Shown: piece by piece, positions 8,459-16,633 of the stretch
Position numbering within the stretch: position 1 is the stretch's first letter
Layout: every line of letters starts with the position of its first letter
NCBI GenBank assembly: GCA_033763845.1
Contig: JANRJR010000048.1
Span: 1-28,585 of the forward strand
Length of the DNA stretch: 28,585 nucleotides
Origin: DASZBR01 sp033763845
GTDB taxonomy: Bacteria; Pseudomonadota; Gammaproteobacteria; DASZBR01
Direction of reading: 5' to 3'
The notes under the pieces: model-generated
What the model saw: only the letters and a program-made list of their open reading frames with translations
The model's database searches: none
Told to the model about the DNA's origin: nothing
Translations under genes and position numbers: made by a program

Positions 8459-9823
8459 ATGCCAACTCAATTTACACGCCAATCGCTTTTAAGCGAATTA
8501 CGCGCCATATTACTTTTATCGCTGCCGATTATTGCGAACGGACTGCTTGAGTCTAGCTGTAACTTTACCACGACTTTTTTAGTCGCTCATTTAGGTGAAA
8601 AAGAATTAGCCGCTGCAGCGCTCGTTAGCATGTTATTTGCTACTCTGATGGTAATTTTTTGGGGAACGATTTCTGGCGTAAGCATTGTCATTTCACATTA
8701 CCACGGCGCCGAAAACACACCTGCCATACGAGGCGTAATGCGCGACAGTATTTTATTGTCGCTGTTGGTGGCTATCCCCATCATGGTTTTATTATGGTTT
8801 GCGTCAGATATTTTTGCATGGACAGGTCAATCGGCTTTTATCGTTCATGAATCTAAACGCTATCTTCATGCGTTAGTATGGGCAGTTCCGTTTGATCTTT
8901 CCGGTCTTACATTAATGCAATTATTTCAGGGTATTTCAAAACCTCGTATCAATTTTATTTTTACTATGCTTTATATCCCTTTCATGATTTGGATGAATTA
9001 CATTTTCATGTTTGGAAAATTAGGCCTTCCCGTAATGGGTCTTGCAGGATTAGGATGGAGCGCCACGATTGCATTCTGTCTTTTTCTTGCTGCAATAAGT
9101 CTATTCATTTACCTCACACCGTACTATCGTAATTACTTAAACTTCTCACTGGCGTCTAAAACACGTTATTTTAATGAAATTTTAAAAGTCGGCCTTCCCT
9201 TAGGCATCATGTTTTGCATTGAAATAGGCTACTTTTTGGTCCTAGCAGTTTTCTTTGGAAAAATAAGTCAAACATTACTCAGCGCACATCAACTTACCAT
9301 TCAATACTTTTGGGTCGCCATGAACATTGTTTTCAGTTTCGACCAAGCATATTCGATTCGTGTCGGTTGGCGCGTAGGCAGAAAAGAGCCCGAGTGGATT
9401 GCACCCATCACATTTATGGGTATCAGTGTCGTTTTACTCTATACCTTCATCGTGGGGTTATTTTATTGGTTTATCCCACACACATTAGTCAATATTGATT
9501 TTATTCAGGCTCCTACCCCCAGACCCGCTTTAGTGCATGCTGCAATATTACTGTTTTTTTATATTGCAATATTTCAAATATGTGAAGGGACCCGACTTAC
9601 ATTGTTTGGAATTTTGAGAGGACTAAAAGATACGCGATTCACTTTAGTGAACTCTATCATTTCATTTTGGGGGATTGCATTGCCACTGGGTTACTACTTA
9701 GCATTTATTCGAAATCACAATTACCCTCAAGGATTATGGATAGGCTTAATTGTCAGTGCGATTATCAGTAGTGGAGTGTTGAGCTTACGATTACATTACA
9801 AAATAAAAAAGGGCGTTAATTAA
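8459..9823 (+). CDS. MATE family multidrug/organic cation exporter
   Basis: A 454-residue inner-membrane antiporter with about 12 hydrophobic helices in two MatE halves. First half: SLPIIANGLLESSCNFTTTF then VAHLGEKELAAAAL, the typical MATE entry. Second half: ILKVGLPLGIMFCIEIGYFL. By family it extrudes cationic drugs or metabolites in exchange for Na+ or H+; the substrate is unknown. It is probably cotranscribed with holC (5-bp gap). The stop codon lies inside the terminator hairpin. Confidence 0.92.
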   Translation: MPTQFTRQSLLSELRAILLLSLPIIANGLLESSCNFTTTFLVAHLGEKELAAAALVSMLFATLMVIFWGTISGVSIVISHYHGAENTPAIRGVMRDSILLSLLVAIPIMVLLWFASDIFAWTGQSAFIVHESKRYLHALVWAVPFDLSGLTLMQLFQGISKPRINFIFTMLYIPFMIWMNYIFMFGKLGLPVMGLAGLGWSATIAFCLFLAAISLFIYLTPYYRNYLNFSLASKTRYFNEILKVGLPLGIMFCIEIGYFLVLAVFFGKISQTLLSAHQLTIQYFWVAMNIVFSFDQAYSIRVGWRVGRKEPEWIAPITFMGISVVLLYTFIVGLFYWFIPHTLVNIDFIQAPTPRPALVHAAILLFFYIAIFQICEGTRLTLFGILRGLKDTRFTLVNSIISFWGIALPLGYYLAFIRNHNYPQGLWIGLIVSAIISSGVLSLRLHYKIKKGVN

Positions 9824-9834
9824 CGCCCTTTTTT
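9804..9834. terminator. Bidirectional intrinsic terminator
   Basis: A perfect 18-nt palindrome, GGGCGTTAATTAACGCCC, at 9811-9828, with A7 on the left and T6 on the right. It therefore works as a U-tailed hairpin for both the rightward MATE transcript and the leftward HU-like transcript. The central TAA is the MATE stop codon. Confidence 0.93.
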
Positions 9835-9850
9835 GTGCAGACAGTGAAAC

Positions 9851-10264
9851 TTACTGCGCAACAGTTTCTTTAAGTGCTCTTAAAGGAACGATTTTAACGA
9901 CGGTACGAGCTGGTTTTGCAGAAATCCAGATTTGCTCACCGGTAGCAGGATTACGACCTAAACGCTTCTTTGTTGCAGGACGTGTTTTACGTTTAACACG
10001 AATACCAGTCTCAGGAATGGTGAATTCGCCTGAACCACGCTTGATCAAATGACCAGCGATTTCATTAGCCAACACGAGGAATACGCGATGAACTTCTTTC
10101 TTGTTCAAACCAGATTGAGTTGCGATGTTGGTGAGAATTTGGCTCTTCGTTTGTTTTTCAGGATTTGCCTTCAAACGGAGAGTAAATTCATTGGAAGTAG
10201 TTTTCTTGGAAGCGAATTTACCTTTGGATGACTTCGACGATTTCGTCGATTTTTTACGTGCCAT
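9851..10264 (-). CDS. HU/IHF-family DNA-binding protein with basic N-terminal tail
   Basis: A 137-residue nucleoid protein. Residues 1-24 are a Lys/Ser/Thr-rich tail (MARKKSTKSSKSSKGKFASK) resembling histone-like extensions. The HU/IHF core runs from about 37: QTKSQILTNIATQSGLNKKE (38-57), the helix with LANEIAG, a GSGEFTIPETGIRVK beta-arm base, and the DNA-intercalating RNPATGE loop (104-110; Pro106). The frame is open to 10330, but the ATG at 10264 has a GAAGGAAA ribosome site and starts the basic tail, so it is preferred. Monocistronic, ending at the shared terminator. Probably an abundant chromosome-packing protein; it could be specific to a life-cycle stage, as histone-like proteins are in related intracellular bacteria. 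Confidence 0.88.
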   Translation of the reverse strand: MARKKSTKSSKSSKGKFASKKTTSNEFTLRLKANPEKQTKSQILTNIATQSGLNKKEVHRVFLVLANEIAGHLIKRGSGEFTIPETGIRVKRKTRPATKKRLGRNPATGEQIWISAKPARTVVKIVPLRALKETVAQ

Positions 10265-10298
10265 AATGTTTCCTTCTGTGTAACAAGTTAACTGGAAT

Positions 10299-10318
10299 CC
10301 AATCATTTTATGGATTGG
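10299..10318. promoter_or_regulatory. Inverted repeat between hu-like gene and ttcA
   Basis: CCAATC (10299-10304) and GATTGG (10313-10318) are perfect inverted arms separated by 8 bases. They sit in the divergent gap, 35 bp upstream of the HU-like start. It could be an operator or a small hairpin; there is no further support. Confidence 0.3.
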
Positions 10319-10367
10319 GGTCTGAATCACAGGAGCAATCTTAATCTTTTTATTGCATTTTGCAAGA

Positions 10368-10378
10368 CATGGTACAAT
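10368..10378 (+). promoter_or_regulatory. Extended -10 promoter for ttcA
   Basis: TGG-TACAAT (hexamer 10373-10378) matches the extended -10 form TGn-TATAAT at 5 of 6 bases, 27 bp before the proposed TTG start of ttcA. The -35 region is weak (TTGCAT at 10353, 14-bp spacer). An RNA start near 10385 would exclude the longer open frame and supports the TTG start. Confidence 0.45.
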
Positions 10379-10405
10379 AAATTATTTGAAAAACGGGGAA
10401 AAACA

Positions 10406-11203
10406 TTGGCCACACTCATACAACTTGAAAAAAAACTCTTGCATTACACAGGAAAAGCAATTCACGATTTCAACATGATTTCGCGAAATGACAAGATAAT
10501 GGTATGCCTTTCGGGCGGAAAAGATTCTTTTACACTGCTTGTTCTTCTCAACTTACTTCAAAAAAAAGCTGAAATTCCCTTCGAAATCATGGCCTACACA
10601 TTAGACCAACAGCAGCCTGGGTGGGATGATTCTCATCTAAGACAATGGCTGGAAACACAAAACATTAATTATTTTATTGATTCAAAAGATACGTATTCGA
10701 TTGTTAAGGCAAAACTGCCTGAAGGTGCAACCTATTGTTCACTGTGCTCTCGTTTACGCCGAGGAACCATTTACGGATATGCCGAACGAAATCATTTTAC
10801 AAAAATTGCGCTCGGCCATCATCGCGATGATTTAATTCGCACGCTACTGATGTCCATACTTTATAATGGCGAAATTAAATCTATGCCACCCAAATTATTG
10901 ACCGACAATAAACGCCACATCGTCATACGTCCTTTGGCGTATTGCCAAGAAAAAGACATTGCAGCGTTTGCAAAGCTCATGGAATTCCCTATCATTCCGT
11001 GCAATCTCTGCGGTTCTCAAGAAAACTTAGTCCGCAAAAAAGTCGCGCGATTAATTAATGAATTAGCACTTGAAAACCCCAAAGTTCCTAGCAATATTTT
11101 GCATGCATTAACGGCTGTTCGTCCCAGTCAATTAATGGACAGCTCGTTATGGAATTTTAAACAATTGGAGGCGATTCATGACGTCGTTGAAGAAGAAACC
11201 TAA
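10406..11203 (+). CDS. ttcA: tRNA-cytidine(32) 2-sulfurtransferase TtcA
   Basis: Thiolates C32 of certain tRNAs with an iron-sulfur cluster and ATP. 265 residues from the chosen start. PP-loop SGGKDS at 36-41, the cluster/catalytic pairs CSLC (111-114) and CNLC (199-202), and GHHRDDLIRTLLMSILYNGE, typical of the TtcA group. The frame continues upstream to an ATG at 10310, but that extension has no family similarity and contains the putative promoter. The TTG at 10406, preceded by GGGGA, gives the expected N-terminus. It overlaps mnmA by 26 bp, forming a tRNA thiolation operon. Confidence 0.93.
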   Translation: MATLIQLEKKLLHYTGKAIHDFNMISRNDKIMVCLSGGKDSFTLLVLLNLLQKKAEIPFEIMAYTLDQQQPGWDDSHLRQWLETQNINYFIDSKDTYSIVKAKLPEGATYCSLCSRLRRGTIYGYAERNHFTKIALGHHRDDLIRTLLMSILYNGEIKSMPPKLLTDNKRHIVIRPLAYCQEKDIAAFAKLMEFPIIPCNLCGSQENLVRKKVARLINELALENPKVPSNILHALTAVRPSQLMDSSLWNFKQLEAIHDVVEEET

Positions 11204-12251
11204 AGTAATTGTCGCCCTTTCGGGGGGTGTTGATTCCTCTGTTTCTGCTTTTCTATTAAAACAAGCGGGTTATGAAGTTGAAGGCTTGTTCATGAAAAAT
11301 TGGGAAGAAGATGACACAGAAAATTATTGCGCCGCCGAAGAAGATGTCAAAGATGCCAAAGCGGTATGCGATAAATTAGCCATTCCGCTTCATACGGTTA
11401 ATTTCGCGAGCGAATATTGGGACAATGTTTTTGAACATTTCTTAGCGGAATATAAAGCGGGCCGTACACCGAACCCCGATATTTTATGTAACCGCGAAAT
11501 TAAATTTAAAGCGTGCATGGATTATGCCTCTCATTTAGGCGGTGAATTATTTGCGACGGGTCATTATGCGCAAAATATCAATCACCAGTTATATCAAGCT
11601 GTTGATGACAACAAAGATCAGACTTATTTTATTTATACATTAACCCAAGATTTACTGAAAAAGATTTTATTTCCGATTGGCCATTTACCCAAACCAGAGG
11701 TTCGTAAAATTGCTGAATCTGCGGGGTTAATTAATTTTGCAAAAAAAGACAGCACCGGGATTTGTTTTATTGGCGAACGAAAATTTCGTGAATTTTTGCA
11801 AAAGTACCTTCCGGCACAACCCGGCAAAATTGAATCGACAGACGGCAAGATCATGGGAAATCATGACGGATTAATGTATTACACGCTGGGCCAGCGTCAA
11901 GGCATTAAAATCGGCGGATCAAAATCAGGCTCAGGCGAACCATGGTATGTGGTTGATAAAGATCTCAAACGCAATATTTTGATTGTCGCACAAGGTCATC
12001 AACATCCTAAATTATATTCTAAAACACTGTATTTTGAACAAGCACACTGGATAATTCCACAACACTTCCCTCTAAAATGCACGGCAAAAACACGTTACCG
12101 ACAAGCTGCACATACATGCACTGTCACACAATCAGATGACAATAAATATCAAGTTGACTTTGAAATACCGCAATTTGCGATTACTCCCGGCCAATCGGTT
12201 GTATTTTATTTAAATAACTGCTGTTTGGGCGGCGGAATTATCTATGCATAA
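11178..12251 (+). CDS. mnmA: tRNA-uridine 2-sulfurtransferase MnmA
   Basis: Makes 2-thiouridine at wobble position 34 of Lys, Glu and Gln tRNAs, taking sulfur from the IscS/Tus relay. 357 residues, full length. PP-loop SGGVDSS at 15-21, catalytic Cys104 in NPDILCNREIKF, Cys196 in DSTGICFIGER, and GRTPNPD plus FATGHYA. The C-terminal beta-barrel ends in CLGGGIIY. The ATG at 11178 follows a strong GGAGG site within ttcA. It overlaps the next gene by 8 bp. Confidence 0.97.
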   Translation: MTSLKKKPKVIVALSGGVDSSVSAFLLKQAGYEVEGLFMKNWEEDDTENYCAAEEDVKDAKAVCDKLAIPLHTVNFASEYWDNVFEHFLAEYKAGRTPNPDILCNREIKFKACMDYASHLGGELFATGHYAQNINHQLYQAVDDNKDQTYFIYTLTQDLLKKILFPIGHLPKPEVRKIAESAGLINFAKKDSTGICFIGERKFREFLQKYLPAQPGKIESTDGKIMGNHDGLMYYTLGQRQGIKIGGSKSGSGEPWYVVDKDLKRNILIVAQGHQHPKLYSKTLYFEQAHWIIPQHFPLKCTAKTRYRQAAHTCTVTQSDDNKYQVDFEIPQFAITPGQSVVFYLNNCCLGGGIIYA

Positions 12252-12927
12252 GCATGAAGTACAAGAAGGCAGTAGTCTTTATTACAGTTTACTCTTTGCT
12301 GATAAAACGCAACGCGAAAACATTCTTCATTATCGTGCCATTTATAAAAAATTAAAAACACTTCACCCAGCTGCGATAGAGTGGTGGCGCAACGAAATTC
12401 AAAAAACGCCTGATTTAATATCTGTTTTCGATGCGTTTGCAAAAGACGCGGAAACGCATATCTATGAAGATGACTCGCACTTAGAAGCATTTTATAAAAA
12501 TACTGCTGGCGCGTTTGAGCGTATATTGGGTAAATATTATGGCGTAACCGACTCGCCCACATTACATCACCTAGAAAAATTGGGCATCTTTATCGAAAAA
12601 GTGAATCATTTACGTGATTTTGCAAAGCATCTGACTAAAAATAAAATTTATATTTCGGGTCAACAATTATTGAAATACCGCCTTAATTTATATGAACTTT
12701 CCCGCCAACAACTCACGCCTGACATTCAACGCTTGTTTGAAGACAACGTCGCCCACACACTTACTTACTACACCACAAACAAAAATAAATTCATTCGCCC
12801 TACTCACATTCTCGCCAACATCCAAAAAGCCTTGCTTACGGAGATTCAACGCAGTCATTTTCCAGTGCTTACGCATCACATCAGCCTCACACCGCTTCGC
12901 AAATGGTGGATTGCAATACGTAGCTAA
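12244..12927 (+). CDS. Squalene/phytoene synthase-like protein, probably non-catalytic
   Basis: 227 residues with clear resemblance to the squalene/phytoene synthase family along its length. SSLYYSLLFADKTQRENIL (10-28) matches the family opening; IEWWRNEI (45-52) matches the LxWWRxEL helix; AGAFERILGKYYGVTD precedes LGIFIEKVNHLRD (113-125), the second substrate helix; RPTHILANIQKALL and LTPLRKWWIA match the C-terminus. Both diphosphate-binding Asp clusters are degraded. The first, normally DDxxD-like, reads AIYKKLKTL (33-40), and the second reads LRDFAKH instead of LRDxxED. It is therefore probably not a prenyl synthase; like mitochondrial NDUFAF6 it may be an assembly or scaffold protein. 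It is coupled to mnmA by an 8-bp overlap, where hflD is usual in other Gammaproteobacteria. Confidence 0.75.
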   Translation: MHKHEVQEGSSLYYSLLFADKTQRENILHYRAIYKKLKTLHPAAIEWWRNEIQKTPDLISVFDAFAKDAETHIYEDDSHLEAFYKNTAGAFERILGKYYGVTDSPTLHHLEKLGIFIEKVNHLRDFAKHLTKNKIYISGQQLLKYRLNLYELSRQQLTPDIQRLFEDNVAHTLTYYTTNKNKFIRPTHILANIQKALLTEIQRSHFPVLTHHISLTPLRKWWIAIRS

Positions 12928-12981
12928 AACGTTACAATGCTCTAGATATTTTTCAATCTTTTAACACTCAGAAGGAAAGCC

Positions 12982-14325
12982 ATGACCGCAACGGCGAACA
13001 TTGAAGAGGACAGCGTAAAGTCTTTTCACTGGCGCATTATCTTCACTGCTGGCATGGGATTTTTCACTGACGCATATGATTTATTTATTATTGGCGTCGT
13101 CACCACTCTATTAAAACCGATTTGGCATTTATCTACGTGGCAATTAGCAACACTCAATGGCGCATCGTTGGCTGCCGCAGCGTGTGGTGCAATATTTTTC
13201 GGTACGCTTTCCGATAAATTAGGTCGTAAAAAAATGTATGGCGTAGAGGTTGCCGTATTATTTTGTGGTGCAATTCTTTCATCACTCACACCTTCTTTTT
13301 GGTATTTATTTTTAACCCGCATTATTGTTGGATTTGGCATTGGTGGCGATTATCCCTCAAGTGCCGTTATTGCGAGCGAGCATGCACATCGGAAACACCG
13401 CGGATTTTTAGTGTTATTAGTCTTTGCAATGCAAGCGCTTGGGTTAATTGTCGGGCCTTTATTCGCATCACTTTTAATTTATTTACATATTCCCCATGAA
13501 ACGGCATGGCGAATATTATTAGCCGCAGGAGCGATTCCTGCGGCGTCTGTATTTTATTTGCGTCGACGCATTCAAGAAACACCGCACTATTTGTTAACCA
13601 AATCCATTCCGCGTGAAGTCAGTCGCGTGATTGCTGATTTAACGGATACGTCTCAACGTTATGAACAATTAAGCTTTTTGAAACAAAGTTTTTTTTCCAA
13701 ACGCTGGATGATGTGTTTACTAGGCACCTCTTTATCGTGGTTTTTATTAGACGTTGCGTTTTATGGAAACAGTGTCTCTGCCGTATTATTATTAAAAGCC
13801 TTAAATCCATCCGGCGATTTATTATTCAGCACGCTAATTCCTGCCGTCATTTTTCTATTATGCGCACTACCAGGATATATTTTAGCCGCGTACTTTATTG
13901 ATCATTTAGGTCGAAAATTTTTACAATCTCTGGGTTTTGTGATGATGGGTACGGCGTATTTAATTATTGCAATGCTACATAATCCGACGGAACATATTGG
14001 ATTATTTTTAGCAATATTCGGGCTTAGTTTCTTCTTTGTTAATTTTGGTCCCAATACAACCACTTTCTTAATTCCATCAGAAATTTTTCCTGCAAATTTG
14101 CGCGCGAAGGGTCACGGCATTTCTGCTGCTGTCGGAAAACTCGGTGCCTTTGTGGGCGTATTTTTATTACCGCCGATTTTAGCAACGCATGGTTTATCGT
14201 TGATATTCCATCTTTTAGCGATAGTATCTTTTACGGGAGTGCTCGTAACGCAATTGATTCCTGAGATGGCTGGCGTAGGCCTTGAAAACTCAGAGATTTT
14301 GAACGTAAATCCGGAGCCACCTTAG
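12982..14325 (+). CDS. MFS transporter, phosphate:H+ symporter (PHS) type
   Basis: A 447-residue, 12-helix inner-membrane transporter. PHS-subfamily features: GFFTDAYDLFIIGVVTTLL in helix 1, the loop 2-3 motif GTLSDKLGRKKMYG, GFGIGGDYPSSAVIASE in helix 4, and NFGPNTTTFLIPSEIFPANL followed by RAKGHGISAA and GKLGA in the second half. Fungal members move phosphate; many bacterial members of this branch are uncharacterised and may carry metabolites instead. A GAAGG site precedes the ATG. It sits 5 bp before the next gene, so the two are probably cotranscribed. Confidence 0.88.
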   Translation: MTATANIEEDSVKSFHWRIIFTAGMGFFTDAYDLFIIGVVTTLLKPIWHLSTWQLATLNGASLAAAACGAIFFGTLSDKLGRKKMYGVEVAVLFCGAILSSLTPSFWYLFLTRIIVGFGIGGDYPSSAVIASEHAHRKHRGFLVLLVFAMQALGLIVGPLFASLLIYLHIPHETAWRILLAAGAIPAASVFYLRRRIQETPHYLLTKSIPREVSRVIADLTDTSQRYEQLSFLKQSFFSKRWMMCLLGTSLSWFLLDVAFYGNSVSAVLLLKALNPSGDLLFSTLIPAVIFLLCALPGYILAAYFIDHLGRKFLQSLGFVMMGTAYLIIAMLHNPTEHIGLFLAIFGLSFFFVNFGPNTTTFLIPSEIFPANLRAKGHGISAAVGKLGAFVGVFLLPPILATHGLSLIFHLLAIVSFTGVLVTQLIPEMAGVGLENSEILNVNPEPP

Positions 14326-14330
14326 GATTT

Positions 14331-15278
14331 ATGAAAGAAGACGACGACAGCACACCTCCTACCTCGCCTAAATTCGAAACACCTGGAAAAATAGGTACAG
14401 CGTGGGGCCGCATTATTTCTGCTGACAAAGTTTCTGCATTCATTGTGGGTCCACAAGGAACACCTGCAAAAACACCTACATCTGTCTTAAATAAACAAGC
14501 GCAAAAGTATGTCAAAGGTCACAGCCCTTATAAAGAACCGGCAACGCCTGGCTCGACCGAAAAATCAGTACCAAAATCTATTCGCACGGAAAGCGGAGAA
14601 AAACTTGAATTTGTGGGTATATTTGATGATCTCGCCGTATACGCCCGCATACCTAATTTTAGGCGAGAACCCTCGCACACAACGATGGAAAAATTAATCT
14701 CGCATGAATCAACAGAAGCGACTCCGACAAAAACTCAAGTGTATGATTCCGAAACCGCACAGCGAGCTGTTGGTAAAAAAAACCGCAGCCAAAAAGCTGT
14801 TATGGGTAATGTTTCTGCACAAACCGTTGTCACCAAACTTTTTGATCAAGCAACACTTACCGATGCACTTAATAAAATGGAATTATCACAAGAAGCACGT
14901 GCAGGTATCGTTAAGCAATTTGAAGATTTTTCAGCCGAATGGTTACACTTGATTGATTACGCTAAAGTCGGACATGCAGGTCAAATTCGCGCAAATTTAG
15001 TTGCCGGAAGTCACGAAGCAAATTCTATGATGATGATTATTGAATCCTACACAAATGATCAGCTAAAAAAAGGAAATGGTGTTTTTATTGAAGTAGAAGC
15101 ACGAATCGCAAAAAATGATTTCACAAAGAAAATCATTATGCGTGTTACGACGGAAGATCCTAAAATGACCACAGAAATCATTATTAACCCATTCACAAAA
15201 ATAAAGCCCGTGGTTCAAGCCAAGCCCTATTTTGATATACGCCAACAAATCAAAGCTAAAGAACTGAAGTCAAAGTAG
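14331..15278 (+). CDS. Unknown protein with possible HNH/beta-beta-alpha-metal-like C-terminal domain
   Basis: 315 residues, no confident family. Residues 1-135 are low in hydrophobics and rich in Ser/Thr-Pro dipeptides (about eight, e.g. TPPTSP, FETPGK, GTPAKTPTS, PATPGS), so probably disordered. A second part, from about 151, begins RSQKAVMG and contains EWLHLIDYA (203-211) and ANLVAGSHEANSMMMIIE (221-238). The spacing of conserved-looking His206, Asn222, His228, Asn231 and Glu238 recalls HNH or beta-beta-alpha-metal nucleases. This is pattern recognition only. There is no signal peptide or membrane helix. AGGA lies 4 bases before the ATG. It follows the MFS gene by 5 bp and its end overlaps the convergent gene by 23 bp. 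A secreted effector or toxin-like nuclease is possible. Confidence 0.6.
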   Translation: MKEDDDSTPPTSPKFETPGKIGTAWGRIISADKVSAFIVGPQGTPAKTPTSVLNKQAQKYVKGHSPYKEPATPGSTEKSVPKSIRTESGEKLEFVGIFDDLAVYARIPNFRREPSHTTMEKLISHESTEATPTKTQVYDSETAQRAVGKKNRSQKAVMGNVSAQTVVTKLFDQATLTDALNKMELSQEARAGIVKQFEDFSAEWLHLIDYAKVGHAGQIRANLVAGSHEANSMMMIIESYTNDQLKKGNGVFIEVEARIAKNDFTKKIIMRVTTEDPKMTTEIIINPFTKIKPVVQAKPYFDIRQQIKAKELKSK

Positions 15279-15930
15279 TAACTTCAGCTTTTTGTCCATC
15301 CCGACTGGCACGTCGATCCCAAAAAACTCCTGACGTTCTTCCTTCAAGCTGATTTTCGTGAATTAACTGCCTTTCTAATAAATCTTCGATGATTTCATAA
15401 GCATTAAATTCCAGTGACGGATCATGCGCAACCCAAGCTTCAGATTCATCGCTGTCATATTCAATAGCCCGATCAATAGCGGACAAGGTTTTTTCGACTT
15501 GCTCCAAAAATTCTTTAGCCGTAGGTTGTGTTGCACATAACTTTTCGATCCGAAGTTTTGCAAGCAAAATGTCTGACGCGTACGGATAAAATCGCGCCAT
15601 TTTTTCAGCCGTTTCTTGAGTGAAGGTTTTACGTAGTGCATCGTAATTTCCGAGTTCAGCAGCAATATCGGGGTGTTGCGGGTATAACTTCATTCCCACA
15701 AAAAACACAAAGGCATTTGATCTCGCATAAAAAAGAACTAAATACGACGAAGAAGTTTCTTCACAGAGTTCTTTAAGTTTTTTCTCCCAATACTCTTTTT
15801 TACCAGAAAGATTATCGCGATCAAATGTTTCATCAGTAAGGGGAAAACCTTCGGGATACTCTTCCACTAAACTATTATAAAAATTCGGACAACGTTCTTT
15901 TAAAATAGCTTCTGCGTCCAAACAATGCAT
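15256..15930 (-). CDS. Hypothetical protein, unknown family
   Basis: About 224 residues, soluble and acidic (EAILKERCPNFYNSL, EYPEGFPLTDETFDRDNL, SAIDRAIEYDSDESEAWV), largely helical by eye, with no motif that I recognise. Three in-frame ATGs occur at 15945, 15936 and 15930. A GGAG site overlaps the first two, at a distance that suits the third (MHCLDAEAIL), so 15930 is chosen. It follows pgeF on the same strand with virtually no gap. Its 3' end overlaps the 14331-15278 gene by 23 bp tail to tail. The open frame of about 690 bp with a good ribosome site supports a real gene. Confidence 0.6.
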   Translation of the reverse strand: MHCLDAEAILKERCPNFYNSLVEEYPEGFPLTDETFDRDNLSGKKEYWEKKLKELCEETSSSYLVLFYARSNAFVFFVGMKLYPQHPDIAAELGNYDALRKTFTQETAEKMARFYPYASDILLAKLRIEKLCATQPTAKEFLEQVEKTLSAIDRAIEYDSDESEAWVAHDPSLEFNAYEIIEDLLERQLIHENQLEGRTSGVFWDRRASRDGQKAEVTTLTSVL

Positions 15931-15932
15931 AT

Positions 15933-16586
15933 TCATATTCTCCATATCAGTGTCACCATTCTACCCGACAGATCTTTATCTCGTCTAGCAGAATGAAACA
16001 ATGTTGGATCTGAATACGTACAAAAATTTCCACCGTAAATATTTTTAGGATCTATGTTTAATTTTTTTATTAACCTCAATTTAGCTAATTTATACAAATC
16101 CGCTAAATATTTGCCAGGCTTATCAGGGATTTCTTGAAACCCTTCAGGATAATCCAGAAAAAAATCTTTCATATCCTGGCCAATTTCATAGTGTTGTTGA
16201 GATATGGCTGGACCAAACCAAAATAATAAATCATGAGGAAAAAAGTTTAATTTTTCAAATTGTTGAACAGTCAACTCAATAATATCGCGACATAAACTTT
16301 TCCATCCCGCATGAACCGCTGCAACTACACCGCCCTTTTTGTCTGTAATCAAAACGGGCAAACAATCTGCTGTACGAACAGCACAAACTATATTGGATTG
16401 CGCAGCGTAGGACGCGTCAGCTTGAGCGTTTCTCCCAACTGATGCGTCGACAACATTATTCGTATGAATTTGATTGAGCCATACGGGTTCAGACGGCAAC
16501 ATTAAGGTATGGTGAGACGGACGTAATACGGTATAAGCACGAATGTTTTTGGGCGCTGGCCAATCGGGAGTCAGATATCCATTCAT
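15933..16586 (-). CDS. pgeF: Peptidoglycan editing factor / purine nucleoside phosphorylase PgeF (YfiH, DUF152)
   Basis: A multicopper-oxidase-like (Cu-oxidase 4) domain protein. The family phosphorolyses purine nucleosides, and E. coli PgeF prevents incorporation of wrong amino acids into cell-wall precursors. The Zn/Cu site residues are His41 in LNQIHTN, Cys75 in RTADCLPVLITD, and His92 in AAVHAGW. The C-terminal CTYSDPTLFHSARRD is intact. At 217 residues it is about 25 shorter than usual; the shortfall is at the N-terminus, where the SLNLG-type segment between the first strand and the QxH motif is missing. AGGA lies 9 bases before the ATG. Divergent from ffs. Confidence 0.92.
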   Translation of the reverse strand: MNGYLTPDWPAPKNIRAYTVLRPSHHTLMLPSEPVWLNQIHTNNVVDASVGRNAQADASYAAQSNIVCAVRTADCLPVLITDKKGGVVAAVHAGWKSLCRDIIELTVQQFEKLNFFPHDLLFWFGPAISQQHYEIGQDMKDFFLDYPEGFQEIPDKPGKYLADLYKLAKLRLIKKLNIDPKNIYGGNFCTYSDPTLFHSARRDKDLSGRMVTLIWRI

Positions 16587-16633
16587 ATTTTGGTTTCCTA
16601 TTTGAAGATAACCATGATAAATTATTTTGATAT

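Noticed and set aside
10265..10330. Upstream extension of the HU-like gene
   Set aside because: The basic N-terminus starts at 10264 with a good ribosome site; the extra residues are not HU-like.
10310..10405. Upstream ATG extension of ttcA
   Set aside because: No family similarity, it contains a promoter-like element, and it would overlap the inverted repeat; the TTG with GGGGA fits the family N-terminus.
12244..12927. HflD (usual neighbour after mnmA)
   Set aside because: The sequence matches squalene/phytoene synthase blocks (SSLYYSLLFAD, WWRNEI, LGIFIEKVNHLRD), not HflD.
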